From Pseudomonas sp. DTU_2021_1001937_2_SI_NGA_ILE_001 (GTDB lineage Bacteria > Pseudomonadota > Gammaproteobacteria > Pseudomonadales > Pseudomonadaceae): DNA of 64,000 nucleotides. Within the stretch, counting starts at the first letter, position 1, and each line of letters opens with the position of its first letter. The position numbers and the translations under genes were made by a program. This document shows, piece by piece, positions 37,627-46,123 of this stretch. The stretch is from the NCBI RefSeq assembly GCF_032463525.1, contig NZ_CP135971.1, positions 1,364,001 to 1,428,000 of the forward strand. The letters are read 5' to 3'. The notes under the pieces were generated by a model. The model saw only the letters and a list, made by a program, of their open reading frames with translations, was not told the origin of the DNA and made no database searches.

Positions 37627-38508
37627 TCAACGCTTGCGTTGCTGCCAGGCAGCGGCCAGGCCGCTGAGGCAGATGATGGCGATGCCGACCTGCGCATCGA
37701 GGGGCGGCATGTGGGAGAACACCAGCCAGCCCAGCAGCCCGGCGAATACGATCTGGCAGTAGCTGAACGGTGCCAGCATCGCCGGCGCGGCGTAGCGGAA
37801 TGCCTGGGTCAGCAGCAGGTGGGCAGCCATGCCACAGCCGCCCAGGGCGAGCAGGAACGGCCAGTGCTTGAGTTCCGGGGTCACCCAGAAGAACGGCACC
37901 AGTGCGCTCATCACCAGGGTATTGAACAGCCCGGCGAAGAAGTTGCTGGTGGTGGGGCTGTCATAGGGGCTGACCAGCCGGGTCAGCAACTGGTACAGGG
38001 CAAAGCACAACGCCGAGGACAACGGCAACAGGATCGCCGGGGTGAACAGCTCGCCACCGGGGTGGATGATGATCAGCACCCCGGAAAAGCCGACGATCAC
38101 CGCGATCCACTGGCCCCGGGTGACCTGCTCGCGCAGCAGCGGCACCGACAGCGCAGTCACCAGCAAGGGCGCCAGGAAGTTGACCGCCGTAGCCTCGGCC
38201 TGGGGAATGAACAGCAGGCTGCTGGTGAACAGCAGGCTGGTGCCGAGCAGCGCCAGGGCGCGCAATATCTGGAACAGCGGACGCTTGGTACGCAGCACCC
38301 GCAGGCCGGACGACGGCATGAAAATGCAGCTCATCAGCAGGGTATGCACCAGGTAGCGCGCCCAGACCACCAACATCACCGGGTAGAACCCGGACAGGTA
38401 CTTGGAAAGGGTGTCGTGACTGGCGAACAGAAAGGTCGCCAGGAGAATGAAGCTGATTCCCTTGAGAGGATGGTTGACGCCGGACAATGGCGTGCTGGTC
38501 GTGCTCAT
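37627..38508 (-). CDS. EamA/DMT-family permease
   Basis: A 293-residue inner-membrane protein with about ten hydrophobic helices in two EamA repeats (GISFILLATFLFASHDTLSKYLSGFYP; LLPLSSALCFALYQLLTRLVSPYDS). DMT permeases export or import metabolites. It is divergent from the OprD porin across a 263-nt region that holds composite element copy 2, so it may share its control. Substrate unknown. Confidence 0.9.
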   Translation of the reverse strand: MSTTSTPLSGVNHPLKGISFILLATFLFASHDTLSKYLSGFYPVMLVVWARYLVHTLLMSCIFMPSSGLRVLRTKRPLFQILRALALLGTSLLFTSSLLFIPQAEATAVNFLAPLLVTALSVPLLREQVTRGQWIAVIVGFSGVLIIIHPGGELFTPAILLPLSSALCFALYQLLTRLVSPYDSPTTSNFFAGLFNTLVMSALVPFFWVTPELKHWPFLLALGGCGMAAHLLLTQAFRYAAPAMLAPFSYCQIVFAGLLGWLVFSHMPPLDAQVGIAIICLSGLAAAWQQRKR

Positions 38509-38624
38509 CGGTCTTCCTTAGGCAGGCATGAAACGGCAGCAGATGAAAAAAGCGGCGGGCCTGAACATTGGATGCAGCCCCCGTCGGACAAGCGTCTCAG
38601 CCCGCAGGCGCGGCGTCTCGCCCA

Positions 38625-38669
38625 TTATGTTCTAACCAGTTAATTAACGTGCGATAATCGCCCAAAACC
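38625..38669 (+). promoter_or_regulatory. composite regulatory element, copy 2, ahead of oprD-type porin
   Basis: TTATGT, AACCAGTT dyad (38634-38641), then GTGCGATAATCGCCC (38649-38663) and AAAACC. GATAAT (38653-38658) can be a -10 for the porin gene 113 nt downstream. The box matches the PcaR site as I recall it (GTTCGATAATCGCAC) at 13 of 15 positions. About 34 of 46 aligned columns agree with 35718-35763. Confidence 0.62.
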
Positions 38670-38771
38670 GTTTTCGATCAATTGCAGGCCAGACCCATGC
38701 CCCGCAGTATTTCCCCGAGTGACACCCTTCGCGACTCACTTCACCTATAACTACAAAAAAGGCTCAAGCCA

Positions 38772-40031
38772 ATGCGCTTTCTCCAACCCCGCAAAACCCA
38801 GGGCAGCCTCTGCGCGCTGTTCGCCGCCACCACCCTGTTTCCACTGGCCAGCCAGGCCGCCGGCTTCGTCGACGACGCCAAGGTCGGTCTGAACCTACGC
38901 AACTTCTTCTTCAACCGCAACTTCGTCGACCCGGCCAACGCCCAGAATGGCGCCCAGGAATGGACCCAGAGTTTCATCCTCGATGCGCGCTCCGGGTTCA
39001 CCCAGGGCACGGTCGGCTTCGGTGTCGATGTCCTGGGCATGTACTCGCTCAAGCTCGACGGCGGCAAGGGGTCGGGCGGCACCCAGCTGCTGCCGATCCA
39101 CGACGATGGCCGTCCGGCCGACGACTTCGGGCGCCTGGCCGTCGCCGGCAAGATGCGTTTTTCCAAGACCGAATTGAAAGTCGGTGAATGGATGCCGGTG
39201 CTGCCGATCCTGCGCTCCGACGATGGCCGCTCGCTGCCCCAGACCTTCCAGGGCGCGCAGATCACCTCCCGGGAAATCGACGGCGTGACCCTGTACGGCG
39301 GCCAGTTCCGCGACAACAGCCCGCGCAACGATGCCAGCATGCAGGCGATGTTCATGAACGGCCGGGCCGGCTTCACCTCCGACCGCTTCAACTTCGCCGG
39401 GGGCGAATACACCTTCAACGAAAAACGCACCCAGGTCGGCGCCTGGTACGCGCAGCTGGAAGACATCTACCACCAGCAGTACTACAACCTGGTGCACAGC
39501 CAGCCGCTGGGCGACTGGACCCTTGGCGCCAACCTCGGCTACTTCATCGGCAAAGACGATGGTCAGTCGCTGGCCGGCAGCCTGGACAACAAGACCTGGT
39601 CGGCCATGCTCTCGGCTCGCTACGGTTTCAGCACCTTTTATGTCGGCCTGCAGAAAGTCAGCGGCGACAGCCTGTGGATGCGCGTAAACGGCACCAGCGG
39701 CGGCACCCTGGCCAACGACAGCTACAACTCCAGTTTCGATAACGCCAAGGAGCACTCCTGGCAGGTGCGTAACGACCTGGACTTCGGCGCCCTGGGCGTA
39801 CCTGGCCTGACCCTGATGAACCGCTATATCAAGGGTGACAACGTACATACCGGCGCCATCACCGACGGCAAGGAGTGGGCGCGGGAGACCGAGCTGGCCT
39901 ATGTGTTCCAGCAAGGCAGCCTGAAGAACCTGAGCGTCAAATGGCGCAACTCGACCATGCGCCGCGACTTCAGCACCAACCAGTTCGACGAGAACCGCGT
40001 GATCATCAGCTACCCGCTGTCGATCCTCTGA
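38772..40031 (+). CDS. OprD-family outer-membrane porin
   Basis: A 419-residue outer-membrane channel. A signal peptide (to about residue 28, ASQA) is followed by the OprD-type start AGFVDDAKVGLNLRNFFFNRNF, many alternating beta strands, GRAGFTSDRFNFAGGEYTFN and the end ENRVIISYPLSIL. OprD channels are specific for small carboxylates; given the neighbours, an aromatic or hydroaromatic acid is likely (inference). A terminator follows 16 nt after the stop. Confidence 0.93.
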   Translation: MRFLQPRKTQGSLCALFAATTLFPLASQAAGFVDDAKVGLNLRNFFFNRNFVDPANAQNGAQEWTQSFILDARSGFTQGTVGFGVDVLGMYSLKLDGGKGSGGTQLLPIHDDGRPADDFGRLAVAGKMRFSKTELKVGEWMPVLPILRSDDGRSLPQTFQGAQITSREIDGVTLYGGQFRDNSPRNDASMQAMFMNGRAGFTSDRFNFAGGEYTFNEKRTQVGAWYAQLEDIYHQQYYNLVHSQPLGDWTLGANLGYFIGKDDGQSLAGSLDNKTWSAMLSARYGFSTFYVGLQKVSGDSLWMRVNGTSGGTLANDSYNSSFDNAKEHSWQVRNDLDFGALGVPGLTLMNRYIKGDNVHTGAITDGKEWARETELAYVFQQGSLKNLSVKWRNSTMRRDFSTNQFDENRVIISYPLSIL

Positions 40032-40046
40032 CCGCTGTCGATACGA

Positions 40047-40080
40047 AAAAGCCTGCCAGTGATCCTGGCAGGCTTTTTTC
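40047..40080 (+). terminator. Rho-independent terminator, porin / pcaC (bidirectional)
   Basis: Perfect 14-bp stem AAAAAGCCTGCCAG / CTGGCAGGCTTTTT with a 5-nt loop. It ends the rightward porin gene and, through its A-rich arm, can end the leftward pca operon at pcaC. Confidence 0.93.
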
Positions 40081-40134
40081 ATGCCTGTACGCTGGCTGCC
40101 TCACCCCGCTCGGGCGCGGCGGCAGCCACGAGAC

Positions 40135-40524
40135 TCAGAGCGATTCCACGCCCAACTCGTCCCACACCTCCTCGGCCATGTGGAAGGTCGCGTTGGCGGC
40201 CGGAATGCCGCAATAGATCGCGCTCTGCATCAGCACTTCCTTGATTTCGTCACGGGTCACGCCATTGTTCTTTGCCGCCCGCAGGTGCAGGCGCAACTCG
40301 CCTTCGCGGTTCATGCCGATCAGCATGGCAATGGTCACCAGGCTGCGGGTGTGCCGCGGCAGGCCCGGGCGGGTCCAGATGTCGCCCCAGGCATGCCGGG
40401 TGATCATTTCCTGGAATTCTTCGTTGAATGGCGTGAGTTTCTTCAGGCTGTTGTCGACATGGGTATCGCCCAGTACCGCGCGGCGTACCTGCATGCCGGC
40501 TTCATAGCGTTCCTTTTCGTTCAT
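40135..40524 (-). CDS. pcaC: 4-carboxymuconolactone decarboxylase
   Basis: A 129-residue CMD-family enzyme that decarboxylates gamma-carboxymuconolactone to beta-ketoadipate enol-lactone. MNEKERYEAGMQVRRAVLGDTHVDNSLKKLTPFN and the active-site stretch HLRAAKNNGVTRDEIKEVLMQSAIYCGIPAA are diagnostic; it ends before any enol-lactonase (PcaD) part. Its ATG overlaps the pcaB stop by 4 nt. pcaD, often placed between pcaB and pcaC, is missing here. Confidence 0.96.
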   Translation of the reverse strand: MNEKERYEAGMQVRRAVLGDTHVDNSLKKLTPFNEEFQEMITRHAWGDIWTRPGLPRHTRSLVTIAMLIGMNREGELRLHLRAAKNNGVTRDEIKEVLMQSAIYCGIPAANATFHMAEEVWDELGVESL

Positions 40525-41897
40525 GCGGATGTCCTCGAAGCATTGAAATGTTGGTGTTCGGCCACGGCACGCGCGACCCAGCGGCGCGCCTGGCCCAAGT
40601 AGTGGGCCGGGTCGAGCAGGCGGTCCAGCTCGTCGGCGGACAACTGCGCGGCGACTTCGGCATCGGCGCCCAGCACCTGGCGTAGATGCGTGCCCTGCTG
40701 CACGGCGCGTCGGCAGTTCTGCTCGACCAGATGGTGAGCGGCATCGCGGCCAATGCGTTGGGCCAGGGCGATGCTCACCGCCTCGGCGAGCACCAGCCCC
40801 TGGGTGGACTCCAGATTGGTGCGCATGCGCGCCGCGTCGACCTCCAGCCCGGGCACCACCAGCAATGCCTGCTGCAATGCGCCGGATACCAGGCAGCAGA
40901 GTTCCGGCAAGGTCTCCCATTCGGCATGCCACAGCCCCAGGCTGCGCTCGTGCTCCTGGGGCATGGCCGCAAGCATGGTCGCGACCAACCCTGGCGCGCG
41001 CGTCGCGGCGCCGATCAGCACCGCTGCGGCCACCGGGTTGCGCTTGTGCGGCATGGTCGATGACCCTCCCTTGCCCGGCGCGGCCGGCTCGAACACCTCG
41101 CCCACTTCAGTCTGCATCAGCAGGCTGAGGTCGCGGCCCAGCTTGCCCAGGCTGCCGGCAATCAGGCCCAACAGGCTGGCGAACTCCACCAGCCGGTCAC
41201 GCTGGGTGTGCCAGGGCTGTTCGGGCAGTTGCAGTTGCAGCTCCTCAGCCAGTGCCTGGGCGACTTCGAACGCCGACTCGCCGAGCGCCGCCAGGCTGCC
41301 GGAAGCGCCACCAAACTGCAGGCTGAGCACGCGCGGGCGCAGCTCGGCGAGGCGCTGCCGGTGGCGGGTGACCGCTCCCAGCCAGCCGGCGATCTTCATG
41401 CCCAGGGTCACCGGCGTCGCCTGCTGCAACCAGGTACGTCCGGCCAAGGGGGTATCCGCATGGCGCTGCGCCTGGGTCGCCAGGGCATCGGCGAGGCGCT
41501 CCAGGTCCTGATCGAGCAGGCCGATGACCTGGCGCAGCTGCAGCACCAGCCCGGTGTCCATCGCATCCTGGCTGGTCGCGCCCATGTGCACGTAGCGCTC
41601 GGCTTCAGGGTTGTGCGCAGCGATGCGCTTGCCCAAGGCCTTGACCAGCGGAATCGCCGAATTGCCGGCACTGCCGATGGCCACGGCCAGGGCCTGGAAG
41701 TCGTAAAGCTCGGCCTTGCACTGCGCCTCGATATCCGCCACCAGCGCCTGGGGGATCAGCCCGGTGCGCGCCTCGGCACGCGCCAGCGCGGCCTCGAAGT
41801 CCAACATGCCCTGCAGCCGCCCGGCATCGCAGAAGATCCGACGCATCGGCGCCTGGGTGAAATAGGCGTCGAATAGTTGATTGCTCGGTGTGCTCAA
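40521..41897 (-). CDS. pcaB: 3-carboxy-cis,cis-muconate cycloisomerase
   Basis: A 458-residue fumarase/aspartase-superfamily enzyme that lactonises beta-carboxymuconate. The superfamily signature GSSTMPHKRNP (near residue 280) carries the catalytic serine; the N-terminal MSTPSNQLFDAYFTQAPMRRIFCDAG and GATSQDAMDTGLVLQLR fit PcaB. It lies 44 nt after the PcaK-like gene and overlaps pcaC, so the three form one unit. Confidence 0.95.
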   Translation of the reverse strand: MSTPSNQLFDAYFTQAPMRRIFCDAGRLQGMLDFEAALARAEARTGLIPQALVADIEAQCKAELYDFQALAVAIGSAGNSAIPLVKALGKRIAAHNPEAERYVHMGATSQDAMDTGLVLQLRQVIGLLDQDLERLADALATQAQRHADTPLAGRTWLQQATPVTLGMKIAGWLGAVTRHRQRLAELRPRVLSLQFGGASGSLAALGESAFEVAQALAEELQLQLPEQPWHTQRDRLVEFASLLGLIAGSLGKLGRDLSLLMQTEVGEVFEPAAPGKGGSSTMPHKRNPVAAAVLIGAATRAPGLVATMLAAMPQEHERSLGLWHAEWETLPELCCLVSGALQQALLVVPGLEVDAARMRTNLESTQGLVLAEAVSIALAQRIGRDAAHHLVEQNCRRAVQQGTHLRQVLGADAEVAAQLSADELDRLLDPAHYLGQARRWVARAVAEHQHFNASRTSA

Positions 41898-41941
41898 ATC
41901 ATGGCTCCCGTTGAAGACTGTTCATGGTGCGCGCTGCACGC

Positions 41942-43291
41942 TCAAGTGGCATCCGCATGGCTGAAACGACCCTTGAGCAAAACGGCCAGCGCCGCCAGCG
42001 AGGCCGGTACGATCAGCGCGGTCAGCACCTGCTCGAAATTCCAGCCCAGACCCAGCAGGGTCGCCCCGGCCCAGGCACCGAGAATCGCACCGAAACGGCC
42101 GATGCCGAGCATCCAGGAAACCCCGGTGGCGCGCCCCTGGGTCGGGTAGAAACGCGCCGCCAGCGAAGGCATCGCCGACTGCGCACCGTTGACGCACATG
42201 CCGGCCACCAGCACCAGGCTGGCCAGCAGCAGCACGCTGTCCAGGCTCTTGCCCACCAACCAGGCGAATACGCCGGCCAAGGCATAGGCAATGCCGATCA
42301 CCTTGTGCGGGTTGTAGCGGTCCATGGCCCAGCCCACACCCACCGCACTGAGCACCCCGCCGAGCTGGAACAGCGCGCCGATCATCGCCGACTGCTCCAG
42401 GCTCGCGCCACTGTCGCGCATCAGGGTCGGCAACCAGCTGGTCAGCAGGTAGACGATCACCAGGCCCATGAAATAGGTCAGCCACAGCAGCACGGTACCG
42501 ACGCTGTAAGTACCGGAGAACACCACCTTGAGCACATTGCGACTCGACACGCTGGCCTGCTCGGGCACGCTGAACGCCGTGACCCCGGCCATGGCCTGCG
42601 GGGCGATGGGCGCCAGAACCCGGCGCACCCTGTCGGCACCGCGATTGCTGACCACCAGAAAGCGCGCCGACTCCGGCAGCCACAACGCCAGGGCCAGCAC
42701 CAGGACCAGCGGCAGGATGCCGCCGAGCAGCAACAGACTGTGCCAGCCCATGGCCGGAATCAGCTTGGCCGAGACGAACCCGCCACTGGCCATACCGAGG
42801 TTGAAGCCGCAGAACATGCTGGTGACCAGCAACGACTTGAGACGCTCAGGGGTGTATTCGGACAGCAGTGTCGTCGCATTGGGCATCGCCGCCCCCAGGC
42901 CGACACCGGTGAGCAGGCGCAGCACGAGCAACTGGTCGAGGCTTGTGCTGTAGGCCGACAGCAGGCTGAACAGACCGAACAGAAACACCGCACCGACCAG
43001 CACCAGCTTGCGCCCGAAGCGGTCGGCCAAGGGGCCGGAGCCCAAGGCACCGAAGACCATGCCGATCAGTGCGGCACTCATCACCGGGCCGAGGCTGGAA
43101 CGTGGAATACCCCAGTCCTGGCTCAGCGCCGGGGCGATGAAGCCCATGGCAGCGGTGTCCAGGCCGTCGAGAAAGACGATCAGAAAGCACAGCACCACGA
43201 CTCGCCACTGATAGGCAGACAGCGGCTGTTCGTTGATGAAGCGCTGCACATCCAGGGTCACGCCCCCGGACTCGTTCTTGGCAAGCGTCAT
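41942..43291 (-). CDS. PcaK-like aromatic acid:H+ symporter (AAHS family)
   Basis: A 449-residue, 12-helix MFS importer. Helix 1 carries FLDGLDTAAMGFIAPAL, the DGxD motif of AAHS transporters of 4-hydroxybenzoate and protocatechuate, and the 2-3 loop has GPLADRFGRKLVLV. ATG 43291 has AAGGAAA upstream. Placed between pcaG and pcaB, it very probably supplies protocatechuate or 4-hydroxybenzoate. Whether it is orthologous to PcaK or another PcaK/VanK relative is open. Confidence 0.9.
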   Translation of the reverse strand: MTLAKNESGGVTLDVQRFINEQPLSAYQWRVVVLCFLIVFLDGLDTAAMGFIAPALSQDWGIPRSSLGPVMSAALIGMVFGALGSGPLADRFGRKLVLVGAVFLFGLFSLLSAYSTSLDQLLVLRLLTGVGLGAAMPNATTLLSEYTPERLKSLLVTSMFCGFNLGMASGGFVSAKLIPAMGWHSLLLLGGILPLVLVLALALWLPESARFLVVSNRGADRVRRVLAPIAPQAMAGVTAFSVPEQASVSSRNVLKVVFSGTYSVGTVLLWLTYFMGLVIVYLLTSWLPTLMRDSGASLEQSAMIGALFQLGGVLSAVGVGWAMDRYNPHKVIGIAYALAGVFAWLVGKSLDSVLLLASLVLVAGMCVNGAQSAMPSLAARFYPTQGRATGVSWMLGIGRFGAILGAWAGATLLGLGWNFEQVLTALIVPASLAALAVLLKGRFSHADAT

Positions 43292-43321
43292 GGGATTTCC
43301 TTTTGTTCTTATATGACGGAA

Positions 43322-43349
43322 AGGCACCTGCCGCGTTCGACAGGTGCCT
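43322..43349 (-). terminator. hairpin between pcaG and the transporter gene
   Basis: A 9-bp stem AGGCACCTG / CAGGTGCCT with a 10-nt loop lies 20 nt after pcaG. Only three Ts follow on the minus strand, so it is probably a partial terminator or a processing/stability hairpin that gives pcaHG more transcript than the genes beyond. Confidence 0.55.
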
Positions 43350-43368
43350 GGGGTGCACGCGCAATGGC

Positions 43369-43971
43369 TCAGAAGTCGAAGAACACCGTCTCCCCTTCTC
43401 CCTGCACACGAATGTCGAAACGGTAGGCCAGTTGGCCGTCCACCGTGCAACGCCGCGCGACCAGGGTTTCCCGACGCTGGGCCTGTTCCACCAGGTTGAT
43501 CACCGGGTCGGCGGCGTTGGCAGCGGCCTCGTCGTCGAAATACAGGCGGGTATGCAGGTGGATGTTGATACCGCGGGCAAACAGCGACACGTTCAGGTGC
43601 GGCGCCATCGGCACGCCAGCGGCGTTGCGTACCACGCCCGGCTTGACGGTGTGCAGGCGCCAGACGCCGTCGTCATCGGTGGCGGTGCGCCCGAAGCCGT
43701 TGAACGGCCGCGCCGGGTCGTAGGTGGGGTCATAGTTGCCCTGATGATCGGCTTGCCAGAACTCCAGGTAGGCATCGCGGATCAGTTGGCCATTGCCATC
43801 GAACACGTTGCCCAGCAACAGGATGTGTTCGCCCGGCGCACCGGGTTTGGCCAGCTGGTTCCAGATCTCCAGTTCACGAGTCGGGTTGCCGGCCACTTCC
43901 AGGGCCAGGCCGATGTGCACATAGGGGCCGGCGGTCTGCGACGGCGTTTCCGGCAGCAATTGAACAGGCAT
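43369..43971 (-). CDS. pcaG: protocatechuate 3,4-dioxygenase alpha subunit
   Basis: A 200-residue structural subunit of the intradiol ring-cleaving enzyme. MPVQLLPETPSQTAGPYVHIGLAL, EFWQADHQGNYD, and GFGRTATDDDGVWRLHTVKPG are typical of PcaG; the iron ligands reside in PcaH. GAGGAG precedes the ATG by 6 nt. It starts 10 nt after the pcaH stop. Confidence 0.97.
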   Translation of the reverse strand: MPVQLLPETPSQTAGPYVHIGLALEVAGNPTRELEIWNQLAKPGAPGEHILLLGNVFDGNGQLIRDAYLEFWQADHQGNYDPTYDPARPFNGFGRTATDDDGVWRLHTVKPGVVRNAAGVPMAPHLNVSLFARGINIHLHTRLYFDDEAAANAADPVINLVEQAQRRETLVARRCTVDGQLAYRFDIRVQGEGETVFFDF

Positions 43972-43981
43972 GGCGGGCTCC

Positions 43982-44701
43982 TCAGCGATTCTCGAAATGG
44001 GTCTGGCGCTGGCCACGCAGCACGATGTCGAAGCGGTAGGCCAGGCAATCCATCGGGTTGGCCATGCCCATGTCCAGGCGGGCGATGAGGCTCTGCACGG
44101 CGTCAGGGTCGGCAATCGACTTGACGATCGGGCACAGCGGAATCAGCGGGTCACCTTCGAAATACAGCTGGGTGATCAACCGGGTGGCAATGGCCGGACC
44201 ACTCACCGACACATGGATGTGCGCCGGGCGCCAGTCGTTGGGGCCGTTGCGCCATGGGTACGGGCCTGGCTTGACGGTGCGGAAGCTGTAATTGCCGTCA
44301 CGGTCGGTCAGGGTGCGGCCCACGCCGCCGAAGTTCGGGTCGATGGGCGCCAGGTAGCTGTCGCGCTTGTGGCGATAGCGGCCACCGGCGTTGGCTTGCC
44401 AGATCTCTACCAGGGTGTTGGGCACCGGCTTGCCATACTGGTCCACCACCCGCCCGGCAACCAGAATGCGCTCACCGATGGGCAGGCCACCGTGATCGAA
44501 GTTCAGCAGCAGGTCGTTGTCGTGGCGGCCGAAGACCAGGTGCGAGAAGTCCGGGCCGGTGGTTTCGGAAATCGATTGGGGAATGCTGACCAGCGCCTGG
44601 CGCGGCGAGCGCAGCACGGAGGTCTTGTAGTCAGGCGTCAGGGCTTTGGGGTGCCAGTTCCGGTCACGAATGACGAAACGGCTGTTGTCGGCAACAGACA
44701 T
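43982..44701 (-). CDS. pcaH: protocatechuate 3,4-dioxygenase beta subunit
   Basis: A 239-residue catalytic subunit that opens protocatechuate to beta-carboxymuconate. Non-haem Fe(III) ligands are visible in [10 protein letters not shown] (Tyr), in [19 protein letters not shown] (Tyr and the His-x-His pair). The N-terminus [29 protein letters not shown] is typical. It is the first structural gene after pcaQ; a perfect dyad lies 127 nt upstream of its ATG. Confidence 0.97.
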   Translation of the reverse strand: MSVADNSRFVIRDRNWHPKALTPDYKTSVLRSPRQALVSIPQSISETTGPDFSHLVFGRHDNDLLLNFDHGGLPIGERILVAGRVVDQYGKPVPNTLVEIWQANAGGRYRHKRDSYLAPIDPNFGGVGRTLTDRDGNYSFRTVKPGPYPWRNGPNDWRPAHIHVSVSGPAIATRLITQLYFEGDPLIPLCPIVKSIADPDAVQSLIARLDMGMANPMDCLAYRFDIVLRGQRQTHFENR

Positions 44702-44827
44702 GGCGGGTGTCCTTGGCGTTGTTGTTATGGAATCGCTGGCGTGCCCTACGGCGACAGAGGGCGACGCTTCACGCTGGACGCAGTGTCCCGTGTGGCCAAG
44801 GTTGCGAAAACTGAAAAAACAGCGCCA

Positions 44828-44851
44828 ATCCATAACCATTTGGTTATGGAT
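44828..44851. promoter_or_regulatory. PcaQ-like operator, perfect 24-bp palindrome
   Basis: Two 11-bp perfect arms (ATCCATAACCA and TGGTTATGGAT) flank a TT centre. Its core ATAACC-N4-GGTTAT matches the form reported for PcaQ sites in rhizobia (ATAACC-N4-GGTTAA, from memory). It sits 2 nt after the pcaQ stop and ahead of pcaH, the right place for activating pcaHG. Confidence 0.82.
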
Positions 44852-44853
44852 AA

Positions 44854-45783
44854 TCAGGCGTACGCGCCCTCGCGATAAGCGCCACCCACCTCGCGCAGTT
44901 GCTCCACGCACCACAGCGCTGCGCGCGACAGCGGCACTGCGGGGTTGCTGCATAGGCCGATGGAGCCGCCCGCTTCACGCATGCCCATGTCCAGCTCACA
45001 CATGGCGCCCTCCTGAAGCTCTTGCAGCACGGCATCGCGCGGCGCGATCCAGATGGCGTCGCTGCGCTCCACGTAGCGGCGGCTCAGGGTCAGCGACAGG
45101 GTCTCCAGGCGTTGGCGCGGGGGCTGGATGGCATGCTGCACGAACAGGCTGTCGGCGAAGGCGCGAATGGTGGTGCCTGCCAGCGGCAGCACCCAGGGGT
45201 AGTCCTGCAGACACTCGCGGCGTAATGGCGTAGCCAGCAACGGGTGGCCGGGACGTACCACGAGGGTCATGGATTCGTTGTACAGGTGTTCGAAACTCAG
45301 CCCCTGGATCTGCGGGCTGTCGGTCATGCGCCCGATCACCAGGTCCAGCTCGCCGACGCGCAGCTGCGAAAGCAGGTAGGCGCTGGGCCCGGTCATCACG
45401 CTGATGACCAGCGCCGGGTGACGCGCATGCAGACGGGTCAGCACCTCGGGCATCAGCAGGCTTTCGGCGGTGGACAGCACACCGAGGCGCACCGTGGCGG
45501 TCTCATGCTCTCCGGAACGCAGGCTGTTGACGCCCTCACGCAGGGCCTGGACGCTGGGTCCGGCAAAGCGCATGAACGCCACCCCGGCCTCGGACAATTG
45601 CGCGCCCTGCTTGCCCCGCAGAAACAGCGTGGCACCGAGCAGCCCTTCCAGCTCCTTGAGCGCCTTGGACAACGCCGGCTGACTGATTGCCAACTGGTCA
45701 GCCGCCCTGGCCAGACTGCCCTGGCGGGCCACTTCGAGAAAGCACACCAGATGGCGGTACTTGATGCGGGTATCGATATTCAA
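44854..45783 (-). CDS. pcaQ: LysR-family activator of the pca operon
   Basis: A 309-residue LysR regulator starting at TTG 45783 (CAGG site); no nearer ATG is available. The helix-turn-helix is [41 protein letters not shown], and the effector domain contains [17 protein letters not shown] and [18 protein letters not shown], typical of PcaQ. By family it responds to beta-carboxymuconate or gamma-carboxymuconolactone. Unusually for LysR pairs it lies upstream of its targets on the same strand, with the operator between. Confidence 0.93.
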   Translation of the reverse strand: MNIDTRIKYRHLVCFLEVARQGSLARAADQLAISQPALSKALKELEGLLGATLFLRGKQGAQLSEAGVAFMRFAGPSVQALREGVNSLRSGEHETATVRLGVLSTAESLLMPEVLTRLHARHPALVISVMTGPSAYLLSQLRVGELDLVIGRMTDSPQIQGLSFEHLYNESMTLVVRPGHPLLATPLRRECLQDYPWVLPLAGTTIRAFADSLFVQHAIQPPRQRLETLSLTLSRRYVERSDAIWIAPRDAVLQELQEGAMCELDMGMREAGGSIGLCSNPAVPLSRAALWCVEQLREVGGAYREGAYA

Positions 45784-45799
45784 GGCGGGCCTGTCCGGC

Positions 45800-46039
45800 T
45801 CAAGAAGTCAAAAAGCCGGCCACCTGTTCAGTGTCGAACGGCCAGTCCAATTCTGCGCCGTTATCGACGCGGCGCAATACCGGGATACGTAAACCATAGG
45901 CTTCGGCCAGATGCTCGTCTTCGGCGATATCCACCAGTTCGACCAGCAGGCCATGTTCGACCAGCGGCATCAACACCGACTCGGCCACCTCGCAAAGATG
46001 GCAACCCACGGTGCCGAACAACCGGCATTCAGGAGGCAT
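45800..46039 (-). CDS. glutaredoxin-family (DUF836-type) thiol protein
   Basis: A 79-residue thioredoxin-fold protein starting MPPECRLFGTVGCHLCEVAESVL. The CHLC pair is the redox site, and the cis-proline segment RIPVLRR follows at about residue 52. I chose ATG 46039 (AAGG site); ATG 46069 would add 10 residues. It ends 16 nt before the pcaQ start on the same strand. Role unknown; probably a small cytoplasmic redox helper unrelated to pca. Confidence 0.85.
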   Translation of the reverse strand: MPPECRLFGTVGCHLCEVAESVLMPLVEHGLLVELVDIAEDEHLAEAYGLRIPVLRRVDNGAELDWPFDTEQVAGFLTS

Positions 46040-46123
46040 GGGAGACACCTTGACCACCAGAGCAGACATGAACGAGTGCTCATTCTAGGTCCTGCCCGGC
46101 GCCTGGGCGAGCTGAAACTCGCA

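Noticed and set aside
41924..43426. 500-codon open frame antisense to the PcaK-like transporter
   Set aside because: Gln/His/Arg-rich shadow of a clear 12-helix MFS protein.
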